From positions 1 to 64,000 of IMG/VR virus record IMGVR_UViG_3300017963_000197: 64,000 nt of DNA, one strand, 5' to 3'. A program made the translations under genes and the position numbers. Positions within the stretch are counted from its first letter, which is position 1; every line of letters begins with the position of its first letter. Below the pieces are notes generated by a model. That model saw nothing but the letters and a program-made list of their open reading frames with translations, searched no databases and was not told the origin of the DNA. This document shows, piece after piece, positions 1 to 14,778 of the stretch. Origin of the DNA: a virus.

Positions 1-6047
<6,047 letters not shown>

Positions 6048-6053
6048 CTACCT

Positions 6054-6686
6054 TTATCGAGGGAAAGCCAAGGTGAACGAAGCCGAAAACAATACATCGC
6101 CTCCAACTCCTTCGACCCAAAGCGAACCCAGCGCTCCGAGATGGCCCATACTCTGTGTGCCAACCAGCGGTAAGAACGCAGTCATCGGGCCGCCGTTTTC
6201 GGTGCCAACCAAAAGATTGTTGGCTCCGTCTTCGTTTGTGACCTGGAAGTCCTGCATTCTGCGAGGCAGGTCTATCTGCAAAGTCGAACCGTTCGGAGCC
6301 TCTCCTTTGATGGTTATGATATTTGTTCCATAGTGGGCCGCATCCGGCATAACCAACGTCGGCGCTCCCGGTGTGCCCGGCACGCCGTCGGTCACAGGAG
6401 TGAACTGCAACCAGAACGGGTTGTTGTCGTTTATGGCGTAGGTAGCAGGATCGAAAACAATCCTGACATCCTTTCCGGTGGTCGGCTGAGTCTCGATCTT
6501 GCCCCTCGGGATGTTGCTGTCGTAGAACCCGGTATTGGGCGCTGTTATGAACGTGGCAAACGCCGCGTCGAAGTTGAGAGCGAACCCAAGACGATACTCG
6601 TCCACGACCCCCGCGTTCATGGCTTGCGGAGTCATAATGTCCACAACGTTCTTCCGCCTACGCCTGATGCTAAATAGTCGGTCCAT
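6054..6686 (-). CDS. Unrecognised probable virion protein upstream of the fibre
   Basis: A 210-residue protein with no family I recognise. It starts at an ATG with AGAGGA at a good distance and ends 9 bases before the fibre start. The N-terminus is basic (MDRLFSIRRRRKN). The rest is rich in Gly, Pro, Asn and Thr with alternating hydrophobic residues, suggesting an all-beta fold, and the C-terminus is hydrophobic (VLFSASFTLAFPR). Tight linkage to the fibre suggests a partner such as an attachment or baseplate component. That role is an inference from position only. Confidence 0.6.
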   Translation of the reverse strand: MDRLFSIRRRRKNVVDIMTPQAMNAGVVDEYRLGFALNFDAAFATFITAPNTGFYDSNIPRGKIETQPTTGKDVRIVFDPATYAINDNNPFWLQFTPVTDGVPGTPGAPTLVMPDAAHYGTNIITIKGEAPNGSTLQIDLPRRMQDFQVTNEDGANNLLVGTENGGPMTAFLPLVGTQSMGHLGALGSLWVEGVGGDVLFSASFTLAFPR

Positions 6687-6694
6687 ACGATCCT

Positions 6695-7135
6695 CTACTT
6701 AATAAGGGGGTCATAAGTTTTTGCGCTCTTAGACGCCGCTTCCGACGCCGCGCCAACTCCATGCTCACCCTTTACTTTTTCATAGGTAGACTTGTGCGCT
6801 AAATCCCGCGCCTCCTCCCAAGAAGAGGTCACTTGGCCCTGAAAATTGGGTTGCAAACGGTTCGGACTGACATGATCCCGTTGGCGTTGAGTCATGACGC
6901 GCCTACGGTCTGCGCGATAAGCGTTTTCTTTGGCGGCTTTCGACACCCAACCACCTGACTCGCCGTCCTTGAGAACGAAGTCCACCCCGCCTGGATCGAA
7001 CACTAACTGGACGTGGCCACCGCACGTGCAGTCCAGTATGAGATCCCCGTCCTTCACGAGATCGTACTGCGCAAATGTCAGCTTGCGGTCTTCCCGCTTC
7101 TGACAATCCTTACATTCTGTGTTGTATACAGGCAT
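6695..7135 (-). CDS. FmdB-type zinc-ribbon protein
   Basis: A 146-residue protein whose first 40 residues form a small zinc ribbon of the FmdB type: the start MPVYNTEC, a C8-x2-C11 knuckle, then C-x-C followed by GG near residue 36. The rest is charged and helical with an alanine-rich stretch near the end. Ribbon proteins of this kind are common in phage head and tail gene clusters, where their role is unproved. The gene lies 11 bases after the SWIM-finger gene and 8 before the next, so it is probably co-transcribed with them. Confidence 0.65.
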   Translation of the reverse strand: MPVYNTECKDCQKREDRKLTFAQYDLVKDGDLILDCTCGGHVQLVFDPGGVDFVLKDGESGGWVSKAAKENAYRADRRRVMTQRQRDHVSPNRLQPNFQGQVTSSWEEARDLAHKSTYEKVKGEHGVGAASEAASKSAKTYDPLIK

Positions 7136-7146
7136 TTTGATCCGAT

Positions 7147-7986
7147 CTATTTTTTAGCTACCGACCAATCCTTGGCGTGGGTTAGGACCGCTGCCACGTG
7201 CTTACACACACGATTGACGCCGGAAGGGTCTCTGATGATTGGAAAGCTCGCCGTCCCACGAGGTTTTCCATCGATATATTCTTCCGTCTTGGCGTGGTAT
7301 TCCGGTCCCTGCCAACGCCAAGCCGGGCACGAACACTTTATATCCAAGTCCATCTTGGAGAACTTCGTGATTCTCCCTTTACGAGACGCCTTGATCTTGA
7401 CGACCTTGGCTCCGTTGCCGCAATCGACAGAGAAAACCCAACGCAAATTCTTCTTGTCCACACGTTTGGTGCTCACAGCGCATCGGCTGGCACGCTCGAC
7501 ATACCGTGGGTTAAGGTTTTCCGTTATGGTGTCCATCCGAAGAGCGACCTTGACTCTGGCACCGCTTTTCAGACGGAGTGTCGGGGAGTTGTGTAATGTG
7601 TATAATCCGACAACAAATTCGGCAGACGCAGACTTTGTATTAGGAATCCCGTCGCGGTAAGGGTACTTCGTCTTAGGGCCTACCCACTTACCCTTGCCGA
7701 AGGCTCCGATACCGTCATTCTTGTCCTCGTTGTCGTCGTTAATCTCCGGACGTTCTTGGTCTTTTAAAAGATCGTCGGCCTCGTCCACTCGATGGATAGA
7801 CTCGTCCTCAGGTTTGTCAAAGTTACGAGTTTCGTCGAGAGGTTTCACATAGGTCTTGGTGCCGGGAATATCCGACTCAAGAGGTAGCCCCTTGTCGCGT
7901 GGCTCGCCCCCCGGCAACGCCGACTCTGCCACCGGTCGTCCGTACGCCGGTCTAGTGGTAAGAGGTTGTGTTAGCGAAGTCTTCAT
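7147..7986 (-). CDS. SWIM zinc-finger protein
   Basis: A 279-residue protein. Residues 1-95 are polar and probably disordered, with many Asp, Glu, Pro and Gly. Residues 120-279 hold an alpha/beta domain ending in a SWIM-type finger: C218-x-C220 followed about 40 residues later by C261-x-H263 with the usual hydrophobic tail (CKHVAAVL). SWIM fingers bind nucleic acid or protein in transposases, MEKK1 and bacterial helicases. Here the gene lies among probable virion genes, so a DNA-binding packaged protein is possible but unproved. The start is an ATG with the weak site GAAAAGAG. Confidence 0.7.
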   Translation of the reverse strand: MKTSLTQPLTTRPAYGRPVAESALPGGEPRDKGLPLESDIPGTKTYVKPLDETRNFDKPEDESIHRVDEADDLLKDQERPEINDDNEDKNDGIGAFGKGKWVGPKTKYPYRDGIPNTKSASAEFVVGLYTLHNSPTLRLKSGARVKVALRMDTITENLNPRYVERASRCAVSTKRVDKKNLRWVFSVDCGNGAKVVKIKASRKGRITKFSKMDLDIKCSCPAWRWQGPEYHAKTEEYIDGKPRGTASFPIIRDPSGVNRVCKHVAAVLTHAKDWSVAKK

Positions 7987-7992
7987 CTCTTT

Positions 7993-9168
7993 TCAGGCTA
8001 TGGCCGTTTTGAACTTGTCCTTGTTCTTCTGGTGTTCCTCACGCCATTTCTTGGCGTCCTCAGGACTCATGTTCTTGGTCGGATCAGCGGGCTTACCCTC
8101 TTCAAATCGAGACTCTTTCTCTTCGGCTGTCTCGGCTGTCCGCTCCAACGGATCAAGACGATCATGACGGCCAAACTCCCGCTCCTCCGCTTCCAGAGAA
8201 CGTGCGTCGCCTTCTATGTCATCGGCCAACCGTTGCATCCTGGTGGCCAACGACATCATCTGGTTGCCGATGGTGCTCTCGAAAGCGGCGGCCTTCTTGG
8301 CGGAACTGTGTAAAGTCTTTGGGAGTCCCCGTAGAGGCCCGGTCTCAGACCACCCGGCTATGGAGTCCTGTAGAAGTTGGGCTACGCCGCGTTGCTGGTC
8401 CAAGGTGGCCCAAAGGTTGTCAGCGCTTTGACGTAAGGCCGCACAAAGATCCTCCGGGAACAACCCCTCCCCATGACGGCGACTCTTGATCCTAATTGGC
8501 CTGAACGCGGCCGTTGCCTCCATCGAGAAAGCTGCGATGTGGCGAAGCGACGACGCCAACGATAACCGACTGGGCCGTTCTTTCTCAGGATCGGCTTCCG
8601 TGATATCCGAAGCCAACTTCCGCAGAACACCAGCAATCTCATCGCCATTTTTGGCAGCGGCTGTCTTGGAATCCCCTTCAAGATCATAAATAAGGGCTAT
8701 CAAGTCCTGGGTTTTGAGGGTCCCCCCTTGTGCCGATGCTGCCAGCCTCTCTAACCGTTCCACGGCCTCTGGAATGTTCATAACTTTCTCCTCAGATTGT
8801 CTTTTGACTCGTCGAATTCGGACATCCTCTAGGGCGTTCTCAAGCTCCTCGACCTTCTCTGGGCGTAAGGTGTCCTTGATCTCTTCGTAATCCAGCTTCG
8901 ACGCTGCCAAGGCGGCAGCGCTCAAAGCCTTGTCCATCCGCATCAAAGTGTCCGGAATTCCGTGGATCAGGTGGGCGGCCACCTCGAAGAAGTGGTCCCG
9001 ATGGTCTGATTTGTTGACGAGCGCTACAGCCTCGTCCACGTACTTCCGGAGTTGGGCGCACCTCAACCTAGCGTCCCCCAACTCCTCAAGGAGAAACACG
9101 GATATACCGCTGGCATCTTTGGCAGCGGCGGCTTCTTTTTTAGGGCGTCGCAGACAGGAGTCTTCCAC
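7993..9168 (-). CDS. Unrecognised helical protein, probably virion-associated
   Basis: A 391-residue protein, mostly alpha-helical and highly charged. It starts at a GTG with GGAGAG eight bases upstream. Long amphipathic helices run through residues 20-330. The C-terminal 60 residues are very polar and end in a Lys-rich segment (HQKNKDKFKTAIA). No enzyme motif was seen. It lies between the SWIM-finger gene and the motif-sharing protein at 9242-10357 in a run of same-strand genes with short gaps. A structural or internal head protein is the simplest reading, with low certainty. Confidence 0.55.
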   Translation of the reverse strand: MEDSCLRRPKKEAAAAKDASGISVFLLEELGDARLRCAQLRKYVDEAVALVNKSDHRDHFFEVAAHLIHGIPDTLMRMDKALSAAALAASKLDYEEIKDTLRPEKVEELENALEDVRIRRVKRQSEEKVMNIPEAVERLERLAASAQGGTLKTQDLIALIYDLEGDSKTAAAKNGDEIAGVLRKLASDITEADPEKERPSRLSLASSLRHIAAFSMEATAAFRPIRIKSRRHGEGLFPEDLCAALRQSADNLWATLDQQRGVAQLLQDSIAGWSETGPLRGLPKTLHSSAKKAAAFESTIGNQMMSLATRMQRLADDIEGDARSLEAEEREFGRHDRLDPLERTAETAEEKESRFEEGKPADPTKNMSPEDAKKWREEHQKNKDKFKTAIA

Positions 9169-9241
9169 CGTAAAATCTCTCCGAAACGAGCGTAGTCACG
9201 GGAGAGGTTTCACAAGAGAAAACCCAACCTTGAAACGGCTG

Positions 9242-10357
9242 TTAACTTTGGAAGACCTCTGGAAACTCCGCCATTAACTTAGCTTTGAACTCATCTGACT
9301 CGGCTACGAACACAGCCCTGATGACATCGGGGCGGTCGTCGAAGTCAGCTTGCAGCCGGGCCAGCTTCTTCTTTGGAGTAGCCGAAAAATCATAGGACTC
9401 CGGGAAATCATCACACATGCTGCGTGCGATCTGAATTCTGGCGTCCCCGGTACCGTCTTCCAACATTACAGCTTTCTTCTCTGCGGCTCTCGGATGAGGC
9501 TGCGCCCGTTTGGTCTTCTCGGAGACGTTCGTGGTCTTGAACGTAATACCGTCTTCTTCCCGGACGGCCTCCTTGGCCTTGCCGTCACCGCTTGTGGGGT
9601 CCGCCACCGCAGTGCCGCCACCGACCTCCTGGGTAAGCTTCATCCCCTCCTTCTCCTGCTTCTTCTTACCCTTGACCGTGGCCACCTTGGTAGGCTGGTC
9701 TTTGTCGGAAGTAATATACTGCGAGCGCAGAGAACGCTTCTTCTCCAGGTAAGCCTCCCGATCCTCTGGGGTCATACGTTCCAGGGCCTCTTCTTCTGAG
9801 ATACCCTCGCCCGGATCGATCTGGACATTCTCCGCTTCCCTGAGGGCCGAACCAGCGGACTCTGCCGTCAACTGGCTCTTGGATTTAGCCGCTGTCTTCA
9901 AGGCTCGAACCGGAACCCCGTCCTGAGGCTCGACTACCTCCGTGCCCACCTTTGACTTACCGCCCATTTTGGACCGCGCCGCCTTGTTCTTCTTCTGAGT
10001 AGAAGAAGCGTGCTCAGCGGTGCTCATCACAACCTGTTCGTCCGAGTCAGTTGTAACAGGTTCGATGGGTTTGGCTTCCCCGTCATCACTCGTGGCTGGA
10101 CGAACCTTGATGTTGGCCGAAACCGGCCTACCATAATCAGGGTTGTCTTCCTCATAGACCTCGGAAGGCACAATCCATTCAGCCGTGACAGCGCTCCGAA
10201 GTTGAGGGAAGTTATATTCCGCCCCAGCGTATTTAACGGTTGAGCCGTCGAACTCTACTTCCGAGTCCTTTGCGACAGTTATGTCGAAAGCACCTAAAGC
10301 AAAGCTACGAGTAGCTGTGAAACTATTGAAATCGCCTGATTTATATTTGATCTCCAT
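9242..10357 (-). CDS. Low-complexity probable virion protein sharing a motif with the 30478-32052 protein
   Basis: About 371 residues. I prefer the ATG at 10357 over the one at 10369: GGAG lies seven bases before 10357, while the upstream ATG lacks a site. Residues 1-70 look like a small beta domain; the rest is Lys-, Glu- and Ala-rich and likely disordered. At 9809-9913 lies a segment of about 35 residues (VRALKT..KSK..T..S...L..AE.VQIDP) that closely matches one in the protein at 30478-32052. No enzyme motif was seen. Confidence 0.6.
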   Translation of the reverse strand: MEIKYKSGDFNSFTATRSFALGAFDITVAKDSEVEFDGSTVKYAGAEYNFPQLRSAVTAEWIVPSEVYEEDNPDYGRPVSANIKVRPATSDDGEAKPIEPVTTDSDEQVVMSTAEHASSTQKKNKAARSKMGGKSKVGTEVVEPQDGVPVRALKTAAKSKSQLTAESAGSALREAENVQIDPGEGISEEEALERMTPEDREAYLEKKRSLRSQYITSDKDQPTKVATVKGKKKQEKEGMKLTQEVGGGTAVADPTSGDGKAKEAVREEDGITFKTTNVSEKTKRAQPHPRAAEKKAVMLEDGTGDARIQIARSMCDDFPESYDFSATPKKKLARLQADFDDRPDVIRAVFVAESDEFKAKLMAEFPEVFQS

Positions 10358-10412
10358 TGTAATCTCCATTCGAGGTAAGAACCGCCCCTTCTGAAAAACG
10401 ATAAATAAACTA

Positions 10413-11069
10413 TTAAAGACGCCAATCGATGGGCCGACCCCCGAACATTTCGAGGGCGACGTTCACCTTTGAAAAAGGCTTGCTTCCGAAGAATCCCTTG
10501 TTTGCGCTCATAGGACTTGGATGCGCTGACTCGACAACCACGTGTTTCTCGGCGTCAATAAGAGACGCCTTGTCTCTCGCGTAACGACCCCAAAGGACAA
10601 AGACCATCGGGCGGTCCCGGTCACTCAAGAGTCTGATCACCGCGTCGGTGAATGTCTCCCACCCCTGGTCTCGATGAGATCCGGCCGCGTGCGCTCTCAC
10701 GGTCAAGACAGAGTTGAGGAGAAACACGCCCTGTTCAGCCCACTTGAGTAGGTGGCCGTGGGTAGGGATAGGGCAACCAACATCGCTCCGAAGCTCCTTG
10801 AATATGTTTTGGAGACTAGGAGGAGCCAACGTTTCCGGTAGAACAGAGAAGCACAAGCCGTGGGCTTGCTTCCGACCATGGTACGGGTCTTGCCCCAGGA
10901 TAAGAACGCGGACCTCGTCGAGAGGCGTGGCGTTAAACGCTGCGAAAACAGCCCCGGACGGTGGGTATACGGTGGTTGTTGCTCGTTCTTGTCTTACGAA
11001 ATTGACGAGAGCTTGGAAGTAGGGCTTCTTGAATTCGGAGCCTAAAGCGGTTTTCCAAGAGGGATGCAC
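10413..11069 (-). CDS. ung: Uracil-DNA glycosylase, family 1
   Basis: Removes uracil from DNA to start base excision repair. All family-1 landmarks are present: the catalytic loop GQDPYHG near residue 60, the PPS loop near 83, the LLNSVLTV uracil-pocket strand near 117, and the C-terminal HPSPMSANKGFFGS DNA-intercalation loop. Length (218) is normal. The start is a GTG giving the usual HPSW opening; it has no clear ribosome-binding site and lies 18 bases after the stop of the gene at 11088, in the same frame, so translation probably depends on coupling or stop-codon readthrough. It shows that this phage does not use uracil-substituted DNA. Confidence 0.95.
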   Translation of the reverse strand: MHPSWKTALGSEFKKPYFQALVNFVRQERATTTVYPPSGAVFAAFNATPLDEVRVLILGQDPYHGRKQAHGLCFSVLPETLAPPSLQNIFKELRSDVGCPIPTHGHLLKWAEQGVFLLNSVLTVRAHAAGSHRDQGWETFTDAVIRLLSDRDRPMVFVLWGRYARDKASLIDAEKHVVVESAHPSPMSANKGFFGSKPFSKVNVALEMFGGRPIDWRL

Positions 11070-11087
11070 GTGCTGGACTACACCGTG

Positions 11088-11489
11088 CTATTGGAACTTG
11101 TCCCCCACATTCTTACTGGTCGTAAAACCCAAATACCACCCTTTGTCCCGGTTCTTTTTGACGACCTTGAGCATGTCCCGCTTACTGCCTTGTTCCTGAA
11201 TGACATCGCTCTCATCCACGGCGCTGTATGCTTTGCTCTTAGGGATGGCCGCCTCCTTGCCCTTCTCCTTGTTCTTCTTCTGTTGCGCTAAGAACTGAGG
11301 CGGGATCTTTCCTTTACCTTTCTCTTTCTTCTTGCCGTCGTCTTTGTCGTCCTTCTTGCTGTCGTCTTTCTTACCGTCGTCCTTGCCCTTGGATTTTTCC
11401 TTCATCTTCTTCTGTTGCTCCAAGAACTCGGGGGGCAATCCCTTTGAGTATCGTTGAAGGACGCGCTCAGCGGAAATCTTGATAGTCAT
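11088..11489 (-). CDS. Lysine-rich low-complexity protein with duplicated PPxFLxQQKK motif
   Basis: A 133-residue, strongly charged protein. It starts with the shared N-terminal motif ISAERVLQRY. Two copies of a short motif (LPPEFLEQQKKMKEK and IPPQFLAQQKKNKEK) flank a repetitive KDD/KDDGKK linker at residues 34-60. AGGAG lies upstream of the ATG. No enzymatic features were seen. The stop is TAG, followed after six codons in the same frame by the uracil-DNA glycosylase start. A virion or DNA-condensing role is conceivable from the charge but unproved. Confidence 0.6.
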   Translation of the reverse strand: MTIKISAERVLQRYSKGLPPEFLEQQKKMKEKSKGKDDGKKDDSKKDDKDDGKKKEKGKGKIPPQFLAQQKKNKEKGKEAAIPKSKAYSAVDESDVIQEQGSKRDMLKVVKKNRDKGWYLGFTTSKNVGDKFQ

Positions 11490-11515
11490 ACCTATATGCT
11501 CCTATAAACCAAAAC

Positions 11516-12124
11516 CTACTCGACCTTGATAGAAGAGATGAGTTGGTAGATCAAATCCTTCTGGTCGCCCGTGAACTTCCATCTGACGTTCACGTTCTTG
11601 TCGGCCCACTTCTTCGGATCACTCTTCTTCTCTTCTGACATAGCCAACCAGTCGGCGCACATCTCTGCGACATCCAGGTCGGGCATCTTGGTCGCATCCA
11701 CCATTTCAGACGGAGGCTTATCCCGGTCGTCGCGATTTATCAGATCCACTTTCTTGGTGCAGTGGAACTCGGGGTGGTGCCGGTTGTTTTTGACATGATG
11801 CTCCGTCGCAGCATTCATCTTGTCTTCAAGGCCCTCGGGAGTGTCGAAGTCCTTGCCGTCATCCTTACACTTGTACTGCCACGTGATCCAAATGTAAGGA
11901 TCGATTTCCGGCTTCTTGAGTTTACTCTGGTCGTGGTCCTTGGCCTGATCAGTTAGACCCTTGAACTTCTTAGGGTCGTGCTTCTCGATCTTCCGGCAGT
12001 ATTTCTGGACCCTCTTGATGTGCTCGCTGGTTCTCTTGTCAAACCAGTCCTTCATCTCCTTAGTAGGGAGATCAGCGTCGGCGCGTAAGAATCGCGCCAC
12101 AATACGTTTGGCTGAAACACCCAT
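11516..12124 (-). CDS. DUF5662-like protein with N-terminal RIVARF motif
   Basis: About 202 residues. The ATG at 12124 is chosen because it forms a TAATG overlap with the preceding gene's stop; a longer frame to 12172 would overlap by 49 bases. After the shared N-terminal motif (SAKRIVARFL) comes a domain resembling DUF5662: SEHIKRVQKYC, then HDQSKL, YIWITWQYK and AATEHHVKNNRHHPE. The His and Asp spacing recalls HD-type metal sites, but the activity of this family is unknown to me. It is coupled to the gene at 12124-12768. Confidence 0.65.
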   Translation of the reverse strand: MGVSAKRIVARFLRADADLPTKEMKDWFDKRTSEHIKRVQKYCRKIEKHDPKKFKGLTDQAKDHDQSKLKKPEIDPYIWITWQYKCKDDGKDFDTPEGLEDKMNAATEHHVKNNRHHPEFHCTKKVDLINRDDRDKPPSEMVDATKMPDLDVAEMCADWLAMSEEKKSDPKKWADKNVNVRWKFTGDQKDLIYQLISSIKVE

Positions 12125-12768
12125 TAGTGACCGTACAACGGGCTTGTTTGGTACAAGGGTTTGCCGCCCCACTTATGGGCGCTGGCGTAGCTGGTGATCT
12201 TAACAGAGTCGCCCGGCTTTACACGCTTCTTCATGGGCTTGGAGTTTCTGGCGTACCGACCTGGGATAGGTACTACATAATCAGCCGTCTGGTCCTGCCG
12301 GACTGTCTTTTGGGCAAGCCCACGGATTTCTACGAACTTGGGGCCAATGACCTTCGTGACTTCATAGAAGTCGATATTGGTCTGGTCGTACCCCCACGAC
12401 GAGTAAAGAATATCCCCGACGTTAAGGCTGTGTTGAAACTTAAGCCTCTCCTGCCGCCTCTTCTCCTTGGCTTCCAACTGCTCTCTACGATCCTTGGCTC
12501 TCTCTTCTATCTCTCGCTCCCGATGCCTCTCGTCCCGGTAGCTGTAATGGAAAAGAGGCTTGTTCTGCTTGCCCACGAAACCTATGGCGAAGTACTTGAT
12601 CTTGCTGCCCCTCGGAACTTCATAGGTCCAAACAGCCATGTCTGTCCCCTTGGGGATGTAGGGGTCGGTGCCCCGAACCTCCGGGGGTAGATAAGAGGAA
12701 CGAGGTAATGTGATCCGCCCTCTGTAGGCGGCGACATACCGTTCGGCAACTCGACTGGCTGTAGGCAT
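12124..12768 (-). CDS. Conserved-type phage protein with RVAERY N-terminus
   Basis: A 214-residue protein. The N-terminus (TASRVAERYVAAYRG) carries the motif shared with several neighbours. Residues 75-110 are a charged helix (repeated Arg/Glu), followed by a beta-rich domain with GDILYSSWGYDQTN and DFYEVTKV, a combination I have seen in hypothetical phage proteins. The C-terminus ends in a basic, Tyr/His-containing tail. Function is unknown. It is coupled by TAATG to the following DUF5662-like gene. Confidence 0.6.
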   Translation of the reverse strand: MPTASRVAERYVAAYRGRITLPRSSYLPPEVRGTDPYIPKGTDMAVWTYEVPRGSKIKYFAIGFVGKQNKPLFHYSYRDERHREREIEERAKDRREQLEAKEKRRQERLKFQHSLNVGDILYSSWGYDQTNIDFYEVTKVIGPKFVEIRGLAQKTVRQDQTADYVVPIPGRYARNSKPMKKRVKPGDSVKITSYASAHKWGGKPLYQTSPLYGH

Positions 12769-12769
12769 A

Positions 12770-13060
12770 TTATTTCTCGACTAGCTTGAGGGCGTCCACG
12801 TTCACCGTGTCGCTCTCGGTCTCTTTATTCAGGTCCTCGACGCTCTTTTTCTTAAGCTCTTTCACATCCAAATAATCAGCCCCGTCTCCATCCCAACCGA
12901 ACCGGACTTCACGGCTTGCGCCCCAGCCGCCAAGCATACTCATCGTGACCATGACCTTCTCAAGTCGGTCGAGCATATCCGGAGCGCTAGTGACGGTATA
13001 GGTCCTGGTTTCCTTGGATTGTTGAGCAGTCAAGAACCTGTTTAGGACTCGCTGGCGCAT
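12770..13060 (-). CDS. Small unrecognised protein with RVLNRF N-terminus
   Basis: A 96-residue protein opening MRQRVLNRFLTAQ, another member of the N-terminal motif set. The middle looks like a ferredoxin-like beta-alpha unit (TYTVTSAPDMLDRLEKVM), followed by an acidic C-terminus. It is the first gene after the terminator at 13088-13124 and lies one base before the next gene. Function is unknown. Confidence 0.55.
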   Translation of the reverse strand: MRQRVLNRFLTAQQSKETRTYTVTSAPDMLDRLEKVMVTMSMLGGWGASREVRFGWDGDGADYLDVKELKKKSVEDLNKETESDTVNVDALKLVEK

Positions 13061-13087
13061 CTTGTCTTAGTCGAGAGATGAAAGGGT

Positions 13088-13124
13088 TAAATACAAAGGC
13101 CGACCCCGGAGGATCGGCCTTTGA
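13088..13124 (-). terminator. Rho-independent terminator after the capsid gene
   Basis: A nine-base-pair stem (AAAGGCCGA with TCGGCCTTT, plus inner CC/GG) at 13095-13122. On the minus strand it is followed by TTTGTATTT. It lies 22 bases after the stop of the putative major capsid gene and would end that transcript. Confidence 0.85.
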
Positions 13125-13145
13125 GGGAATGTTCCAGCCTTACGA

Positions 13146-14024
13146 CTAGACGCGAGTGACCACGATCCTGGTGAGGCCACGCGGGTTGAAAGCACCGATG
13201 CCCAGATTCTCGAAGCACGAGAAGCCGATGGTACGGGCCTTCGGATCGTCCGCCGACAGAACGGTGATCTCGGTGCGAACCGGGATACGGCCGAACTGCT
13301 CAGGCTCGCAGCAAACATACGCGAAGCCGGACGGTACCAGCCTGGATGTGATGATCTGAGCACCCCACAGAACGGCCTGGAGACCGGTCTTGAGCAAGGT
13401 GGCCTGACTCTCGATATCCAGAATGTCACGACCGAACTTACGGATGTCCGCGTAATCGACGGCGTTCATGTAGATGCGAGCGACACGGAGATCGTGCCTC
13501 TCAACCTCTGCGAACGCATCAGCGAGCACTGCGGGCGAAATGGGCGCAACCACCGGTACGTCTGGGTTGGTCTGGCCCGGAAGTGTGTCGAAGCCCGAGA
13601 CAGCGATGCTGTCAAGGATTGCAAACACACGCTCGTCCTCTGCCGCCTGAATCTGAGCCTTGGCCAGATCCTGAGCACGCTCGATGAGATCGAAACGACG
13701 CTCCTTGATCTGGGTCAGGGGGATTTCAGGGTTCGAGGCAATCTCAAACAAGGGGAAGATCACGCGACGCGGCTTCTGAATGGCGAGAATGTTCTCACCC
13801 TCTTCACCCACGACGAACGCCGTGACATCCGGGTCCTTGTCATAGATCGGCAACGCACCGTCGGGCAGTTGCTCGACGAGGAAGGTCTTGCGACCAACGG
13901 CCGAGTAGTCCCGACGAAGACGGAGCGGTTGAATCATGGAAGCGGCGAGCTTCGCACGTCCAGCGGCCGTCTTGATGTACTCGCTGATGACTTGTTGCTT
14001 GACTTGGTTAGAAACTTGACCCAT
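13146..14024 (-). CDS. Putative major capsid protein (HK97-like)
   Basis: A 292-residue candidate for the main head protein. The order portal, protease, acidic scaffold-like protein, decoration-like protein, this gene, terminator is the classic head cluster. The sequence fits an HK97 fold: an N-terminal helix, a long E-loop-like beta region (GRKTFLVEQLP to VVGEEGENIL), a long helix near residues 105-135 (RAQDLAKAQIQAAEDERVF), and a late beta segment with the Tyr/Asn-rich IYMNAVDYADIR. It is followed by a strong terminator, as expected for a highly expressed gene. No long cleaved N-terminal delta domain is evident. Confidence 0.75.
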   Translation of the reverse strand: MGQVSNQVKQQVISEYIKTAAGRAKLAASMIQPLRLRRDYSAVGRKTFLVEQLPDGALPIYDKDPDVTAFVVGEEGENILAIQKPRRVIFPLFEIASNPEIPLTQIKERRFDLIERAQDLAKAQIQAAEDERVFAILDSIAVSGFDTLPGQTNPDVPVVAPISPAVLADAFAEVERHDLRVARIYMNAVDYADIRKFGRDILDIESQATLLKTGLQAVLWGAQIITSRLVPSGFAYVCCEPEQFGRIPVRTEITVLSADDPKARTIGFSCFENLGIGAFNPRGLTRIVVTRV

Positions 14025-14034
14025 GGCTATCCTC

Positions 14035-14673
14035 CTAGGCCCTCATGTCAAGCACGAGTAGCGAACTGTTGGCGTCTGGAGCGACCTTGACAACGCCCAT
14101 CAGGGTGCAGAACTCGATGGCGTTCTGACCTGCGACGTTGTACTCATAGGCGTCCGCGAGTTGGTTAGTGAGGTATCCGTTCGCGCTGGCCCAGAGCTTT
14201 TGGCCCGGAGCGTACGTGATCGGGTTTCCAGCACCACCGCCAAGTAGGACCTGCGTCTCGTAAATCGAGACCGCAACACAGGAGCCGCTACCGCACACAT
14301 ACGGCCCTCGTCCCGAAGCCACACCAGGGGTGTTCTCGAAGGGGTTTCCCAAGGAATCGTTGAGATAGACTCCAAGGGGCAAGAGCGTGGCGCTGTAATC
14401 GCCGCCGATCTTGACCGGTCCGCCATGATAGTTGTTGCCAATATCAGGGCGCGTAAAGGCAATCGAGGCACCAAGGATACCTACCTTGGAAATCCCCGAA
14501 AGCGTCGTGGAGACGGTGTTGGCTGCGGTGACGACAGGAGGATTCGCTTGCGTGAACGCATCCGGCGTCAACATACCCACTGAATTGCGGGTCATGACGT
14601 GGAGGAGTTGCACGCGACCGGAAGTCTCCCGGAAATCACCCGAGCTTTGACCGCCGATGGCAAAAGATGTCAT
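14035..14673 (-). CDS. Putative head decoration or minor capsid protein
   Basis: A 212-residue, Gly/Ala/Thr/Val-rich, probably all-beta protein just upstream of the capsid gene (10-base gap). It has a very good site (AGGAGAGAGG). The C-terminal part (PGQKLWAS, GYLTNQ, then GVVKVAPD and LLVLDMRA) resembles the end of phage lambda D-like and other decoration proteins, where a small beta barrel closes the sequence. It contains three Cys in a short stretch (CGSGSCVAV). Assignment rests on position and this weak similarity. Confidence 0.5.
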   Translation of the reverse strand: MTSFAIGGQSSGDFRETSGRVQLLHVMTRNSVGMLTPDAFTQANPPVVTAANTVSTTLSGISKVGILGASIAFTRPDIGNNYHGGPVKIGGDYSATLLPLGVYLNDSLGNPFENTPGVASGRGPYVCGSGSCVAVSIYETQVLLGGGAGNPITYAPGQKLWASANGYLTNQLADAYEYNVAGQNAIEFCTLMGVVKVAPDANSSLLVLDMRA

Positions 14674-14778
14674 ATTTGACCTCTCTCCTTTTTCACAGGC
14701 GTTTCACTAGGGTGCTTTACATTCGATCTGATCTAAGCACCTTAGACCCACACAGAGGTCAAGGTGGGAAAGCGTTGA

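Noticed and set aside
14674-14778. Promoter-like TTGACC and TGCTTA, and a GGTGCTT/AAGCACC stem, before the decoration-like gene
   Set aside because: The -10 is poor and the stem has an 18-base loop with no T-run, so I do not annotate either.
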